Of a stretch of 64,000 nucleotides of DNA, positions 1-8,088 are shown one piece after another. The translations under genes and the position numbers were made by a program. Numbering within the stretch: the first letter of the stretch is position 1; every line of letters begins with the position of its first letter. The stretch comes from RH-AL1 sp965198715 (GTDB lineage Bacteria; Pseudomonadota; Alphaproteobacteria; Rhizobiales; Beijerinckiaceae). The DNA lies in contig CBDAPV010000001.1 of assembly GCA_965198715.1 (NCBI GenBank), positions 1,860,001-1,924,000 of the forward strand. Reading direction: 5' to 3'. A model generated the notes under the pieces. That model was given only the letters and a program-made list of their open reading frames with translations. It made no database searches and was not told the DNA's origin.

Positions 1-1514
1 TCATCGCAGCGGGCGAGGCGCTCGCCATTCCTCGTCCCTGGGCAGAGGCTTGCGTGTTGTTGGCGGTCGCGTGTCTCGCCAAAGATCGGTTTGGCGCCGC
101 CATCGCTCTTGTCGGCTTGGCTGCCGTTTTCCACCCGATCATGGCATTACCGGGCGCGATCCTGCTCCTGCATGCTTTGTGCGTCGACAATAGACGATGG
201 GTTTACGCGTCGGTCTGTGGCGCGCTGGCGGTGTTCGTCGCCGGCGCCCTTGGGGCGCCGATCGTTTCGCGCGCCTTCACGCGGATCGATCCGACTTGGC
301 TCGACATCCTGCGCCTGCGCACCTCCTACCTCTTTGTCTCGACTTGGGACGTCAACGTCTGGAGCAAGATCGTCGTACAGGCCGCCACCCTTTGCATCGC
401 CACCCGTTTCGTTCCGGCGACCTGGTCTCGGATATTCCTGGGCACCCTTCTCGTCGGTTTCCTCGGTTGCCTGATGTCCTTCGTCGGCGTCGATCTGCTC
501 TCCTCTCTCCTCTTCGCGCAAATCCAGCTCTGGCGATCGCTTTGGCTCATGGCGGCCCTCGCCCCTGTTGCCGCCGGCGTCTGCCTCGTCGCGATGCCGC
601 GCGACGAATGGAGATCCAAGGCCGTGCTCGCATCCCTCGCCGCCGCTTGGATGACCCCGGGTCTCGCACCGGCCAACGCGATGATGGCGCTGTTGGCTCT
701 CGGACTCGCGACTTTCGGCCAGTCCGGGCTCGGCGAGCGCGTCTACAAGACCGCGTGCCTGGCCGCCGCCCTCATCATCGCCTGCGCGGCGATGCTCAAC
801 GCACGGCTTGTCCTGACCTTGCTCCAGGTCCTTCCATCCGATTTTCGCCTGCCGACGTCCGACCTCTTGCGGTTCTCTTTCGCAGCCTTCTGCGTGGTCG
901 GGCTCGTCTGGTGGTGCGCAACGCGGCGCGACACAGCAGTGCGTCTCTGCGCTGCCCTGTTGCTTTTGACGATCTCGACCCTCTCGCTCGTGCGATACGA
1001 TCAGCGTACTTCCGCCAAGATCGACGTAAATTCCGGCGCTTCGAAACCGGATCTCATCGAGATGCTGGCGTCGCGCCCCGGCGAGGTCCTTTGGCTAGGC
1101 GACGACGCGCTATGGTATTGGACGCGCCGGCCGAGCTGGAGCAATACGGTCCAGGGTTCCGGCATCGTCTTCTCCCGCGAACTCGCTCTGACTTGGTACG
1201 ATCGCACCACCGCCCTGGTCGCCGCTCATTTCGGCGGAGGCGATCTTCTCAGTCCCTGGAAGGAGGTTTTCGAACACCCCACCCATCCTTACGACGCCCG
1301 TGATGCGGCGGAGCTTTGCCACCGCAACGATGCGCCAGCGTGGATCGTCATGCCTCTCGAGGACAATGTTGCGGCACCCTCCGATCCCAACATCAAGATC
1401 TGGACCTCTCCTGTCGACGAGCGGGCGATTACAATCGATGGCGAGAGGCTCGTGCTCCGGTCCGCCTCGCGACGGCTGCTGATCCCCTGTGCGCTCGATT
1501 TTGCTTCTCCGTAA
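1..1514 (+). CDS. Polytopic membrane protein, 5' end cut by window
   Basis: The reading frame is already open at base 3 and runs to a TAA at 1514, so the gene begins upstream of the window; the GTG at 54 is only an internal possibility. The visible product is about 500 residues. The first two thirds are a series of hydrophobic segments separated by short Arg-rich loops, consistent with eight or more membrane helices. The last ~160 residues are polar and carry Trp-rich stretches (DDALWYWTRRPSW). That layout resembles membrane glycosyltransferases or polysaccharide-biosynthesis membrane proteins, but no catalytic motif could be assigned. Its nearness to the exopolysaccharide cluster is suggestive only. 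Confidence 0.6.
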   Translation, partial: IAAGEALAIPRPWAEACVLLAVACLAKDRFGAAIALVGLAAVFHPIMALPGAILLLHALCVDNRRWVYASVCGALAVFVAGALGAPIVSRAFTRIDPTWLDILRLRTSYLFVSTWDVNVWSKIVVQAATLCIATRFVPATWSRIFLGTLLVGFLGCLMSFVGVDLLSSLLFAQIQLWRSLWLMAALAPVAAGVCLVAMPRDEWRSKAVLASLAAAWMTPGLAPANAMMALLALGLATFGQSGLGERVYKTACLAAALIIACAAMLNARLVLTLLQVLPSDFRLPTSDLLRFSFAAFCVVGLVWWCATRRDTAVRLCAALLLLTISTLSLVRYDQRTSAKIDVNSGASKPDLIEMLASRPGEVLWLGDDALWYWTRRPSWSNTVQGSGIVFSRELALTWYDRTTALVAAHFGGGDLLSPWKEVFEHPTHPYDARDAAELCHRNDAPAWIVMPLEDNVAAPSDPNIKIWTSPVDERAITIDGERLVLRSASRRLLIPCALDFASP

Positions 1515-1820
1515 AAACCGGCATCGCTGCGTCAGCCTGCGTCATGCGTCATGCCAACTGACAGAACATTTCTGCTGATCGGTGAAGATACCGCAGAAAC
1601 GCGGTGTCGGCAATCCGCGGTGATCACCTCCTCGGGAAAAGGTGGCCTGGCTGGTTTCTCGGCCGATCTTCGCGGATGTCAGCGAAGTCACATTTGTCCA
1701 GCCCTCGCAGCGGTCGAGCACGCGCCGCGATGCGCGGCAAGCACAGGGTGTCTCCTGCCGCTTGCGAAAAGCCACGCGCGGTGACACCTATCCGATGAAG
1801 CAAGGCCGGAGGGTTTGGAC
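1515..1820. other. Intergenic stretch without a recognised gene
   Basis: About 306 bases separate the membrane protein from the glutaredoxin gene. The short frames here on both strands have no recognisable domain and lack plausible ribosome binding sites. The promoter of the glutaredoxin gene presumably lies in the right half, but no clear -35/-10 pair was found. Confidence 0.5.
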
Positions 1821-2159
1821 ATGTCCGCGGAAGACACCATCAAGAGCGCCGTCGAAGGCAACGACGTGATGCTGTTCATGAAAGGGACGCCGCAGTTCCC
1901 GCAGTGCGGTTTCTCGAGCCAGGTCGTGCAGATCCTGAACTACCTGGAAGTGCCCTATCACACGGTCAACGTGCTGGAGAGCGATGAGATGCGCCAGGGC
2001 GTCAAGGCCTTCTCAAACTGGCCGACGATCCCCCAGCTCTACGTCAAGGGTGAGTTCATGGGCGGATGCGACATCGTCCGCGAGATGTTCCAGTCCGGCG
2101 AACTCGCCTCGCACCTTTCCGAGGCCGGTGTCCCGGTGAAGCAACCGACACGGGCCTGA
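1821..2159 (+). CDS. grxD: Monothiol glutaredoxin, Grx4/GrxD family
   Basis: The 112-residue protein has the single-cysteine CGFS active site (Cys29) of class II monothiol glutaredoxins. These bind a [2Fe-2S] cluster with glutathione and deliver or store Fe-S clusters, usually with a BolA partner, in the cytosol. Family hallmarks are visible in order: FMKGTP before the active site, the WPTIPQLYV segment carrying the cis-proline, and the GGCDI glutathione-binding loop. Length matches the family (~110 residues). The ATG at 1821 is preceded by GGAGGG at 1808-1813 with normal spacing, which favours it over the in-frame TTG at 1815. In many alphaproteobacteria a bolA gene lies just upstream; none is seen here. 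Confidence 0.95.
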   Translation: MSAEDTIKSAVEGNDVMLFMKGTPQFPQCGFSSQVVQILNYLEVPYHTVNVLESDEMRQGVKAFSNWPTIPQLYVKGEFMGGCDIVREMFQSGELASHLSEAGVPVKQPTRA

Positions 2160-2173
2160 TCGCCCCGGCCACC

Positions 2174-2290
2174 ATGATCGAAGTCGTCGAAGGCGACATC
2201 ACCAAGATGGTTGCGGATGCGATCGTGAACGCCGCCAACACCAGCCTTCTCGGTGGGGAGGTGTCGAGGCGGCGGTCGCGGCGCGGTTGA
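2174..2290 (+). pseudogene. Macro-domain (ADP-ribose binding) gene fragment, frameshifted
   Basis: An ATG at 2174, 15 bases after grxD, opens a frame that encodes the hallmark start of macro-domain proteins: VVEGDITKMVADAIVNAANT followed by SLLGG. In intact family members the Gly-rich ADP-ribose-binding loop and about 130 further residues follow. Here the frame breaks within the Gly loop (~2260); shifting by one base gives VEAAVAAR, which continues the expected pattern briefly, and the frame in use stops at 2290. No later macro-domain block is visible before the DUF2237 gene. Macro proteins of this kind deacetylate O-acetyl-ADP-ribose or remove ADP-ribose. This copy must be non-functional or mis-sequenced. 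Confidence 0.7.
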
Positions 2291-2344
2291 GTGCCGCCCT
2301 AGGACGGTGCGACGGCTGGAAGACGCACCTTCCGCCATAGCAAA

Positions 2345-2758
2345 TCAGGACAGGTCGGCGGCGTGGGCCTTGAGGTTGGTCAAGTCGCAATGGGCGAGCG
2401 CGGCCTCGTGCGTCGCCCTGAGATTGACCCGCGGCGCCTTGCCTGCAGCGAAGGCTTCCTGCCAGCGTGCCGCGCAGAGGCACCAGCGGTCGCCGGCCTT
2501 CAGGCCGGGAAAACCGTGTTGCGGCATCGGCGTCGAGAGGTCGTTTCCGCGCGCGCGGGAGAACGCCAGGAACTCGTCCGTCACCGACGCACAGACCGTG
2601 TGGCTGCCGCGATCCTCCGCGCTGGTGTTGCAGCAGCCGTCGCGGAAGAATCCGGTCATCGGTTGGGTCGAACACGTTTCCAGCGGCTCGCCCAGGACGT
2701 TGCGGGCGCCGCCACCACCACCGCCACCTTCGCCTCGGCTCGTTTCGTCGCGGAACAT
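2345..2758 (-). CDS. DUF2237 family protein
   Basis: The 137-residue product is recognisable as DUF2237 from the conserved blocks RNVLG, PMTGFFRDGCCNT, GSHTVCA, TDEFLAFS, GNDLSTP and GDRWCLCAARWQEA. The family is widespread, cytosolic, rich in conserved Cys and Trp, and has no established function. The N-terminus carries a seven-glycine tract not needed by the family, so translation could start later, but the ATG at 2758 is the only clear start. It is transcribed convergently toward the broken macro-domain gene, and nothing around it suggests a pathway. Confidence 0.85.
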   Translation of the reverse strand: MFRDETSRGEGGGGGGGARNVLGEPLETCSTQPMTGFFRDGCCNTSAEDRGSHTVCASVTDEFLAFSRARGNDLSTPMPQHGFPGLKAGDRWCLCAARWQEAFAAGKAPRVNLRATHEAALAHCDLTNLKAHAADLS

Positions 2759-3061
2759 GGGTGATTCCTCAGCTTGCCTGACCAGACCTGCCGAAGCCTA
2801 CAGCGGATGCGCCGGGACGGCGAGCGTCTTTGCCGAAGCACTGTGTCGTGGCGGACACAGACATCACGGGCACGGCTTGCTATGACCCCTCCAAGCGCTG
2901 CCGGCTGACGAAGCTTCTTCGGGGGAAAAAGCTTCCATGACCCGGCAGGGTCGAGGGGTAAGGGGTCTGGTTCCGCGCTTCACAGCGTCGAGCCGGGCCC
3001 CTTTGCCGTTCCAACGCACGAATTCACCAGCGCCGCCGCGGCGGTCGTCGGAAGAGCAAGG

Positions 3062-3448
3062 CGATCGCGATCCTCGGCCTCGCCTTCAAGCCCCAACACC
3101 GACGACATGCGCGAGGCGCCGGCGCTCTCGATCATCGCCACGCTACAGGATGCCGGCGCGAGCGTGCGCGGCTACGATCCCGAAAGCGTGGAGCAGGCGC
3201 GCCCGCTGCTGCGGGCGTCGAGTTCGCCGACAACGCCTACGATTGCGTCGCGGGCGCCGACGCGGTGGTGATCCTGACCGAATGGAACGAGTTCCGCGCC
3301 CTCGACCTCGCCCGCCTCAAGGCATCCCTCGCCGCACCGATCCTGGTCGACCTGCGCAACATCTACCTGCCGGAGGACGCCCGAAACGAGGGCTTCCACT
3401 ACTCGAGCGTGGGACGGCCGCAGCCGGCGTGAAGCGCCTGCCGCAGGG
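3062..3448 (+). pseudogene. Decayed copy of the 3' end of ugd (UDP-glucose 6-dehydrogenase)
   Basis: This stretch is nearly identical to 25401-25787, the last third of the intact ugd gene plus 16 bases beyond its stop. It encodes the C-terminal UDP-binding domain (AILGLAFKPNTDDMREAPAL and following). One C is inserted near 3092 (AAGCCCCAAC versus AAGCCCAAC) and one C is missing near 3209, so about 120 bases are out of frame before the original frame resumes through HYSSVGRPQPA to the stop at 3432. There is no start codon or upstream two thirds. It is a truncated duplication, not a working enzyme. Confidence 0.9.
3062..3448 (+). repeat. 387-bp direct repeat of 25401-25787
   Basis: The repeat is in direct orientation with the ugd 3' end about 22 kb away, and the two copies bracket the whole EPS cluster. 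Both copies are 387 bases because the one-base insertion and one-base deletion cancel. High identity implies a recent duplication. Homologous recombination between the copies could delete or amplify the intervening EPS genes. Confidence 0.88.
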
Positions 3449-3538
3449 AGCGCCCTAAGCGATAAGACTTAGACGCCGACACTTACCCTTCGAGTTGGGT
3501 TCGTGTATGGCGTTCAAAAGCGATAAGGCGCCGGGACG

Positions 3539-3694
3539 ATGGATCCTCTACGATCGGTAGACAAGGAAGTCGATACCCCTCTCCTCGGCAGCAAGACGCG
3601 CAAACTTCGCTTTCGCGGCTGGATAATCGTTTTGCTCGCCATAGTCGCTTGGGCGTTGGTCACTGCCATGGTCGTTTTCTTTCTTAACTTTTAA
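3539..3694 (+). CDS. 51-residue single-pass membrane protein, RGW-motif
   Basis: A short frame from ATG 3539 to TAA 3692-3694 encodes a polar, charged N-terminus of about 26 residues, then LRFRGW and one strongly hydrophobic helix of about 22 residues ending FFLNF. The positive residues before the helix predict a cytoplasmic N-terminus. The product shares the pattern [LM]R[FY]RGW-x9-WA with the 56-residue protein at 18729-18899, which supports real coding in both. The ribosome binding site is weak (AAGG about ten bases upstream). It lies directly upstream of a glycosyltransferase gene, as does its relative. Function unknown; a small membrane anchor or regulator of EPS assembly is a guess. Confidence 0.6.
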   Translation: MDPLRSVDKEVDTPLLGSKTRKLRFRGWIIVLLAIVAWALVTAMVVFFLNF

Positions 3695-3807
3695 GTAGTC
3701 GAGTCCGCAGCGATCGACTAAGCCTATTTGGGCTTGGAAGCGCTTTGGAAGAGCGACACCTCCGTCGTAGTGCGGACGAGAGAGCCGCTTTGGCGCAAGT
3801 GATAAAG

Positions 3808-4650
3808 ATGGCTGATCGCCCGCACTGCTTCGTCACCGCGACCGTTCTGACGAAGAACGAAGCTTCGCTCATCGGTCGCTGCCTCGACAGCCTGCGCTGG
3901 GTAGACGAAATTCTTGTGCTCGATAGTGGCAGCTCGGACGCGACACGAGAGATCGCCGCGCAGCGAGGCGCCAGCGTTCACGTGCAGTCCTGGCTCGGCT
4001 GGGTCGATCAGCACAGGGCTTCGGTCGATCTGGCCAAGAACGACTGGATTCTGGTCGTTGACGCCGACGAGATCATCACGCCCGAACTTGCCAACAGCAT
4101 CCTCGGAGCGATGCGATCCTCCCCCGACGCCAAGGACGGCTACGTGGTCGAGCGTCGCGACGAGCTCTTTGGCAAGCTCATGCCGAACATGCGGCGCCGC
4201 TCGAAGCAGAACACCTTCGTACGCCTCTTCAACCGGAAGCGCAGCAATTTTCGAAAGGACGACCTGATCCACGAAGGGATCACCTGTCCAGGCCAATACC
4301 TACCCCTTGACGGCACGCTGCTGCACTGGCGCAACGTGACGTTCACGGCGCAGATGTTCAAGGATCTCGAGAACGCGGAGCTCGAGGCGGAGCAGATGGC
4401 GAGGCGGGGAAAACGGGTGGGTGCGCTGCAGCTGATCCTAAAGCCCATGGCGCGGTTCGGCTGGTGCTATGTCGTCAAAGGAGCGTTTCTGCACGGATCG
4501 GTCGGTCTGGTGTATTCGCTCATGATCGCGCATGCCGAATTTCTCCGGAACACAAGGCTTTGGGAGCGTCAGCACACCCGCCCGGCTCGCGACCCGCCCG
4601 AAGATGTCTGGAACCCGGAAATGATGCCGAAGCCGACGGGAACGAAATGA
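3808..4650 (+). CDS. Family 2 glycosyltransferase, LPS/EPS type (WaaE/KdtX-like)
   Basis: The ~280-residue GT-A protein starts VTATVLTKNEASLIGRCL, the nucleotide-sugar binding strand of family 2 enzymes, followed by DEILVLDSGSSDAT and the metal-binding motif VDADEI. Further conserved blocks are WLGWVDQHR, VERRDELFGKLM and LLHWRN, typical of the WaaE/KdtX-like subgroup that adds sugars to lipopolysaccharide core or EPS repeat units at the inner face of the membrane. A hydrophobic C-terminal stretch may associate with the membrane. Its paralogue is at 19038-19877. ATG 3808 is chosen for family fit; the frame is open back to a TTG at 3745 that has a GGAAG upstream, so a 301-residue form is possible. 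Confidence 0.85.
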   Translation: MADRPHCFVTATVLTKNEASLIGRCLDSLRWVDEILVLDSGSSDATREIAAQRGASVHVQSWLGWVDQHRASVDLAKNDWILVVDADEIITPELANSILGAMRSSPDAKDGYVVERRDELFGKLMPNMRRRSKQNTFVRLFNRKRSNFRKDDLIHEGITCPGQYLPLDGTLLHWRNVTFTAQMFKDLENAELEAEQMARRGKRVGALQLILKPMARFGWCYVVKGAFLHGSVGLVYSLMIAHAEFLRNTRLWERQHTRPARDPPEDVWNPEMMPKPTGTK

Positions 4651-4702
4651 CTCCCATCCCCGTGAAGGCTCCGCATTGCTCCTGCCACGAAAGCGAGACT
4701 GC

Positions 4703-5908
4703 GTGTCTGAAGACGACCTGATCGTCGAGCCTCGTCAAGCTACCGTCGTCGACGCAGGCAGAGCGCCGCTGTCGCTGCAGATCGGGATGTATTGGAGCAC
4801 GGCGAAACATTCCGGCGGTCTCGACCGCATCTTCACCGAGCTCGTCCAGCAACTGCCGGCGGCCGGTATCCGGACCATCGGCGCGGTCGAGGGGCCGGCG
4901 TCGGTCGCGCTGCTGTCAAAGGGATTGGCCAACCCGTTCGGCAACGATGGTGGCGGCAAGATCGCTCGCTACTGGCGGCTACGACAGAACCTCGCCAGGT
5001 TCGTCGAGGACGAGAAGATCGATCTGATCGTCGTACATTTCGCGCTTCACGGTCGTCTTGTTTTGGATCGCATAAGACGGCCACTCGTCGTACATTTTCA
5101 TGGCCCCTGGGCGCAAGAGGCCTTGGCGGAGGGGGCGTCCGGATCAATGGTTCGCGTGCGTCACGCCATCGAAGCCTCGGTTTATCGCAGGGCAGACCGT
5201 ATCATCGTGCTTTCGCGCGCCTTCAGCGAGCTTTTGCAGCGTGATTATGAAATCTCCGATAGCAAGATCACAATCGTGCCCGGCCACGTCGATCTTGAGC
5301 GATTCCGGTGCAGCGGGACGCGCAGCGATGCACGCTCGGCAGTTGGTTTGCCGTCGGATCGGCCGCTGATGGTCGCGGTACGCAGGTTGAAAAGACGAAT
5401 GGGGCTTGGGACGCTTCTCGACGCGCTTGCCAAGGTGGTCGGCGAATGGCCCGACGTGCTCCTGGCTCTCGGAGGCACCGGACCGCTCCGCGCACAACTG
5501 GAAGCTCAGGCCGAGGCGCTCGGCCTCAAGCGCAACGTCCGCTTCCTTGGTTATGTCGCCGAGGACGACCTGCCGCTGCTCTACAGGGCAGCAGATTTCA
5601 GCGTCGTACCCAGCGAAGCGCTTGAGGGCTTTGGACTAGTCGCCGCCGAGTCGCTAGCAGCCGGCACTCCGGCGCTGGTCACCGCGGTCGGAGGGCTTCC
5701 TGAGGTGGTCGCCGGTCTCTCGAGAGACTTGATCTTTCCGGCTACCGACGCTCAGGCGATGGCGCGCCATCTCGTTTCGGTCCTACGAGGCGACATCACG
5801 CTTCCGACCGTCGCAGAGTGCGAGACCTACGCGCGCGAAAAGTTCGCGCTCTTGATCGCCGTCGAACGAGTCGCTGCGGTCTATCGGGAGGTGCTTGCCG
5901 CCAACTGA
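4703..5908 (+). CDS. Family 4 glycosyltransferase (GT-B)
   Basis: About 400 residues with the two-domain GT-B layout. The N-terminal acceptor domain contains HSGGLDRIF and HFHGPW. The C-terminal nucleotide-sugar domain contains VAVRRLKRRMGL, ALGGTGPL, FLGYV and the E-x7-E type motif PSEALEGFGLVAAESLAAGTPALVT. It should transfer a sugar from a nucleotide donor during EPS repeat-unit assembly on the cytoplasmic side. The start is uncertain: GTG 4703 is preferred, TTG 4676 is also in frame, and the conserved part begins near IGMYWS. It follows the family 2 gene closely and so probably shares its transcript, and it ends convergently against the glycosidase gene. Confidence 0.88.
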   Translation: MSEDDLIVEPRQATVVDAGRAPLSLQIGMYWSTAKHSGGLDRIFTELVQQLPAAGIRTIGAVEGPASVALLSKGLANPFGNDGGGKIARYWRLRQNLARFVEDEKIDLIVVHFALHGRLVLDRIRRPLVVHFHGPWAQEALAEGASGSMVRVRHAIEASVYRRADRIIVLSRAFSELLQRDYEISDSKITIVPGHVDLERFRCSGTRSDARSAVGLPSDRPLMVAVRRLKRRMGLGTLLDALAKVVGEWPDVLLALGGTGPLRAQLEAQAEALGLKRNVRFLGYVAEDDLPLLYRAADFSVVPSEALEGFGLVAAESLAAGTPALVTAVGGLPEVVAGLSRDLIFPATDAQAMARHLVSVLRGDITLPTVAECETYAREKFALLIAVERVAAVYREVLAAN

Positions 5909-5912
5909 GACC

Positions 5913-7799
5913 TCACTGCGTGTAGGCGATCGTCCATTTCTGAGACGCGCTGCCGTCGCAGGTTTGGCTCTGCATCTGGGCGCCGGCAACGGTGCTCTGC
6001 CCGGGGACGCCCAGGCACAGGCCGCTACTCAGGGCTACGATCTCGTAGGTCTTGTCGCCTGACAACTTCAAAGCAAACTGCTGAGATGCATCGTCCGACG
6101 CGCAATGGTCCGTCGTCTGGATCGCAGATCCGGCCGTAGTGCCGGAAACTCCCATGCAATTACGCGAGTTGGCGTCGCGAAAGAGGAAGGAGCCGTTCGC
6201 CTGCTTGCTGACGGTGAACTGCTGATTGCGAACTTCGTCGCAGGAATGCTGCATGATCGCCGTTCCTGGGTCGAGCGAGGCATTGACCACGAAGAGGCAT
6301 TGGCCGGAATGGCCGTTCTTTACTTGGCTAAAGCCGGGATTGGATGGAGGCACCGCGACGATCGCCGGCATACCGGTCGGGACGAGATGAACAATCTCGG
6401 GGGAGTCCGTCACATCCAGTTCCGCCTTATCAAGGACCACCGACAAGGTCGATCGGACGAGCATCCCGGAACCCTTCGGATCGAAGCGCGACAGGCTGGC
6501 GGACGCGATTGGCGTCGAAAGATTGATCGTCACCTTCTGAGCTGGGTAGGAGATCGGCCGCTCTTGCTTCTTGTCCCAGCCCGGCAACTCCAGCCACAGG
6601 AGCAGATCGAAGCTGCCGTCGCTTCTCTGCAGCAGAAGGTGATCCACCGACGCCGCATCCCCCGATATGGAGAAGCTGAGACCCCCGGGCGTACCAAGAC
6701 CGCCATGGTCCGCGAGAGCGGCAATCAAGCTCTTCAAGGCAGCGTAGGATGGTTTGGGTCGAAGTTCTCCCGATTTGGAGACCGCGATCAGGCCGTAGCT
6801 ATCGTAGGCAGGGCCGGCCGCGGGATCGTCGACGAACAGGAAGTCGAAGACGCGTACGACTTTATGCAGGCGGTGCTCGAGAAAGCCCCTTAGGACGTAT
6901 TTTTGCTGCACGATCCCGTCGACCTCATTGGCGGGCTCGGATCCCTTCGTTCCCCATCCGGTCTCCGTCGAGATCATTGGCTTCAAGCCGCTGACCGCGG
7001 CTTGTACGCTGCGCTGGTAATCGATGACATAGGCTCCGGTGTAGAAGATCGACCCAGGATTCATGGCGCCGAAATAGTCGTGCATGTTGCCGGCATCGAG
7101 ATGGTCGCTAAGATCACCGAGCTTCTTCTGATCGGAATAGTTACAGCAGATCGACGGCCCAAGAATCAAGATGTGGGCTGTTTTCGGGTTGGATTTGACG
7201 GTGTCCCACAAGATTTTCTGCTGGGATCGCGTATGGCTTGCCCATTGCGGAGTGTACCAAGGCATTCCAGGATTATTGGGCTCGTTGATCCCCTCGAACG
7301 CCTCGACAAAAGAGCCCTCCGCTAGCGGACCGCTTTCGGTCAGCAGAGCTGAAAGCTGGCTTGCGGTCGCGTCGGCATCTTCGATTACCGTTCCTTTGAT
7401 GCTCGCCTTTTCCAGGTTTTGGAAGAAGACACATTGCATCACGTTCTTGCAGGTGCCGACACGCGCGTGATGGATGCCAGATGCGCGGAGAAGAAGGAGC
7501 ATGCCGTCGAACAGGCGCGCATTGCCTATCGGCACATTGACGCCAATCGAGTCCACGAAGCTTTCAGCGGCGATGGCCGCTTCGCAGCTCGAGACGGTAC
7601 AATCCTCCGCAACAGACTGACGTCGAAGTATCGCGGTTCGTTTCGGCATCGACGAGATATGCGGAGCCGCCTCAAAAATCGGCTTAGCCAGCGTCTCGCT
7701 ACTCGCTACCACTGCTGTCAGAGCACAAAAGGCGATGATTGCAGGTCCGATCTGGGGGGCCTGACTGACCCTGAACATGACGAGACGGTCGTGTGCCAA
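5913..7799 (-). CDS. Secreted GH39/PslG-like glycoside hydrolase with ricin-type lectin domain
   Basis: The 628-residue protein begins with a signal peptide (hydrophobic core around residues 17-32, cleavage near Ala38). It is followed by a (beta/alpha)8-type glycosidase domain to about residue 380. The probable acid/base is Glu173 in EGINEPNN and the probable nucleophile is Glu279 in STETGWG; both are clan GH-A signatures, closest in style to GH39 enzymes such as PslG. Residues from about 495 to the end form a ricin-type beta-trefoil (CBM13-like) with repeated QxW-type motifs (QQFTV, QQFAL, QKWTI) and paired cysteines. PslG-type enzymes trim or edit EPS in the periplasm or outside the cell. 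The gene lies inside the EPS cluster on the opposite strand. The start is a TTG; ATG 7778 is the alternative. Confidence 0.82.
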   Translation of the reverse strand: MAHDRLVMFRVSQAPQIGPAIIAFCALTAVVASSETLAKPIFEAAPHISSMPKRTAILRRQSVAEDCTVSSCEAAIAAESFVDSIGVNVPIGNARLFDGMLLLLRASGIHHARVGTCKNVMQCVFFQNLEKASIKGTVIEDADATASQLSALLTESGPLAEGSFVEAFEGINEPNNPGMPWYTPQWASHTRSQQKILWDTVKSNPKTAHILILGPSICCNYSDQKKLGDLSDHLDAGNMHDYFGAMNPGSIFYTGAYVIDYQRSVQAAVSGLKPMISTETGWGTKGSEPANEVDGIVQQKYVLRGFLEHRLHKVVRVFDFLFVDDPAAGPAYDSYGLIAVSKSGELRPKPSYAALKSLIAALADHGGLGTPGGLSFSISGDAASVDHLLLQRSDGSFDLLLWLELPGWDKKQERPISYPAQKVTINLSTPIASASLSRFDPKGSGMLVRSTLSVVLDKAELDVTDSPEIVHLVPTGMPAIVAVPPSNPGFSQVKNGHSGQCLFVVNASLDPGTAIMQHSCDEVRNQQFTVSKQANGSFLFRDANSRNCMGVSGTTAGSAIQTTDHCASDDASQQFALKLSGDKTYEIVALSSGLCLGVPGQSTVAGAQMQSQTCDGSASQKWTIAYTQ

Positions 7800-8088
7800 A
7801 GACTCCCCTTTTCGTTCGTTTTACATTTGTAGCGGCTGCTTATCGTTCGGACCTTCTGTAAATGTCGAGCGCCGCCACGCGCGAAACATTGGTTGGATGT
7901 GCGTTTTTGTCTCACAACACGATTGCTGTTGCCCGGAAAGCTGAAGAACCTGATGGCGAAACAACGCTTTAGGCAGCGGCTTACCCGCGTTGACGGCGCA
8001 CGCTGCTATGAGTTCCTTTGGATCTGACGCTGCCTTACAAAAAAATGATTAACAAATATCTAGTTTCGACGTGGTCTAATAGACGTGT
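7800..8088. promoter_or_regulatory. AT-rich divergent intergenic region of the EPS cluster
   Basis: This 289-base gap separates the glycosidase (leftward) from the sugar transferase (rightward) and should hold both promoters. The last ~70 bases are strikingly AT-rich for this genome and include GATTAACAAAT at 8047-8057, an 11-mer that recurs 69-79 bases upstream of the rhodopsin start. No gene is visible in the gap. Confidence 0.5.
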
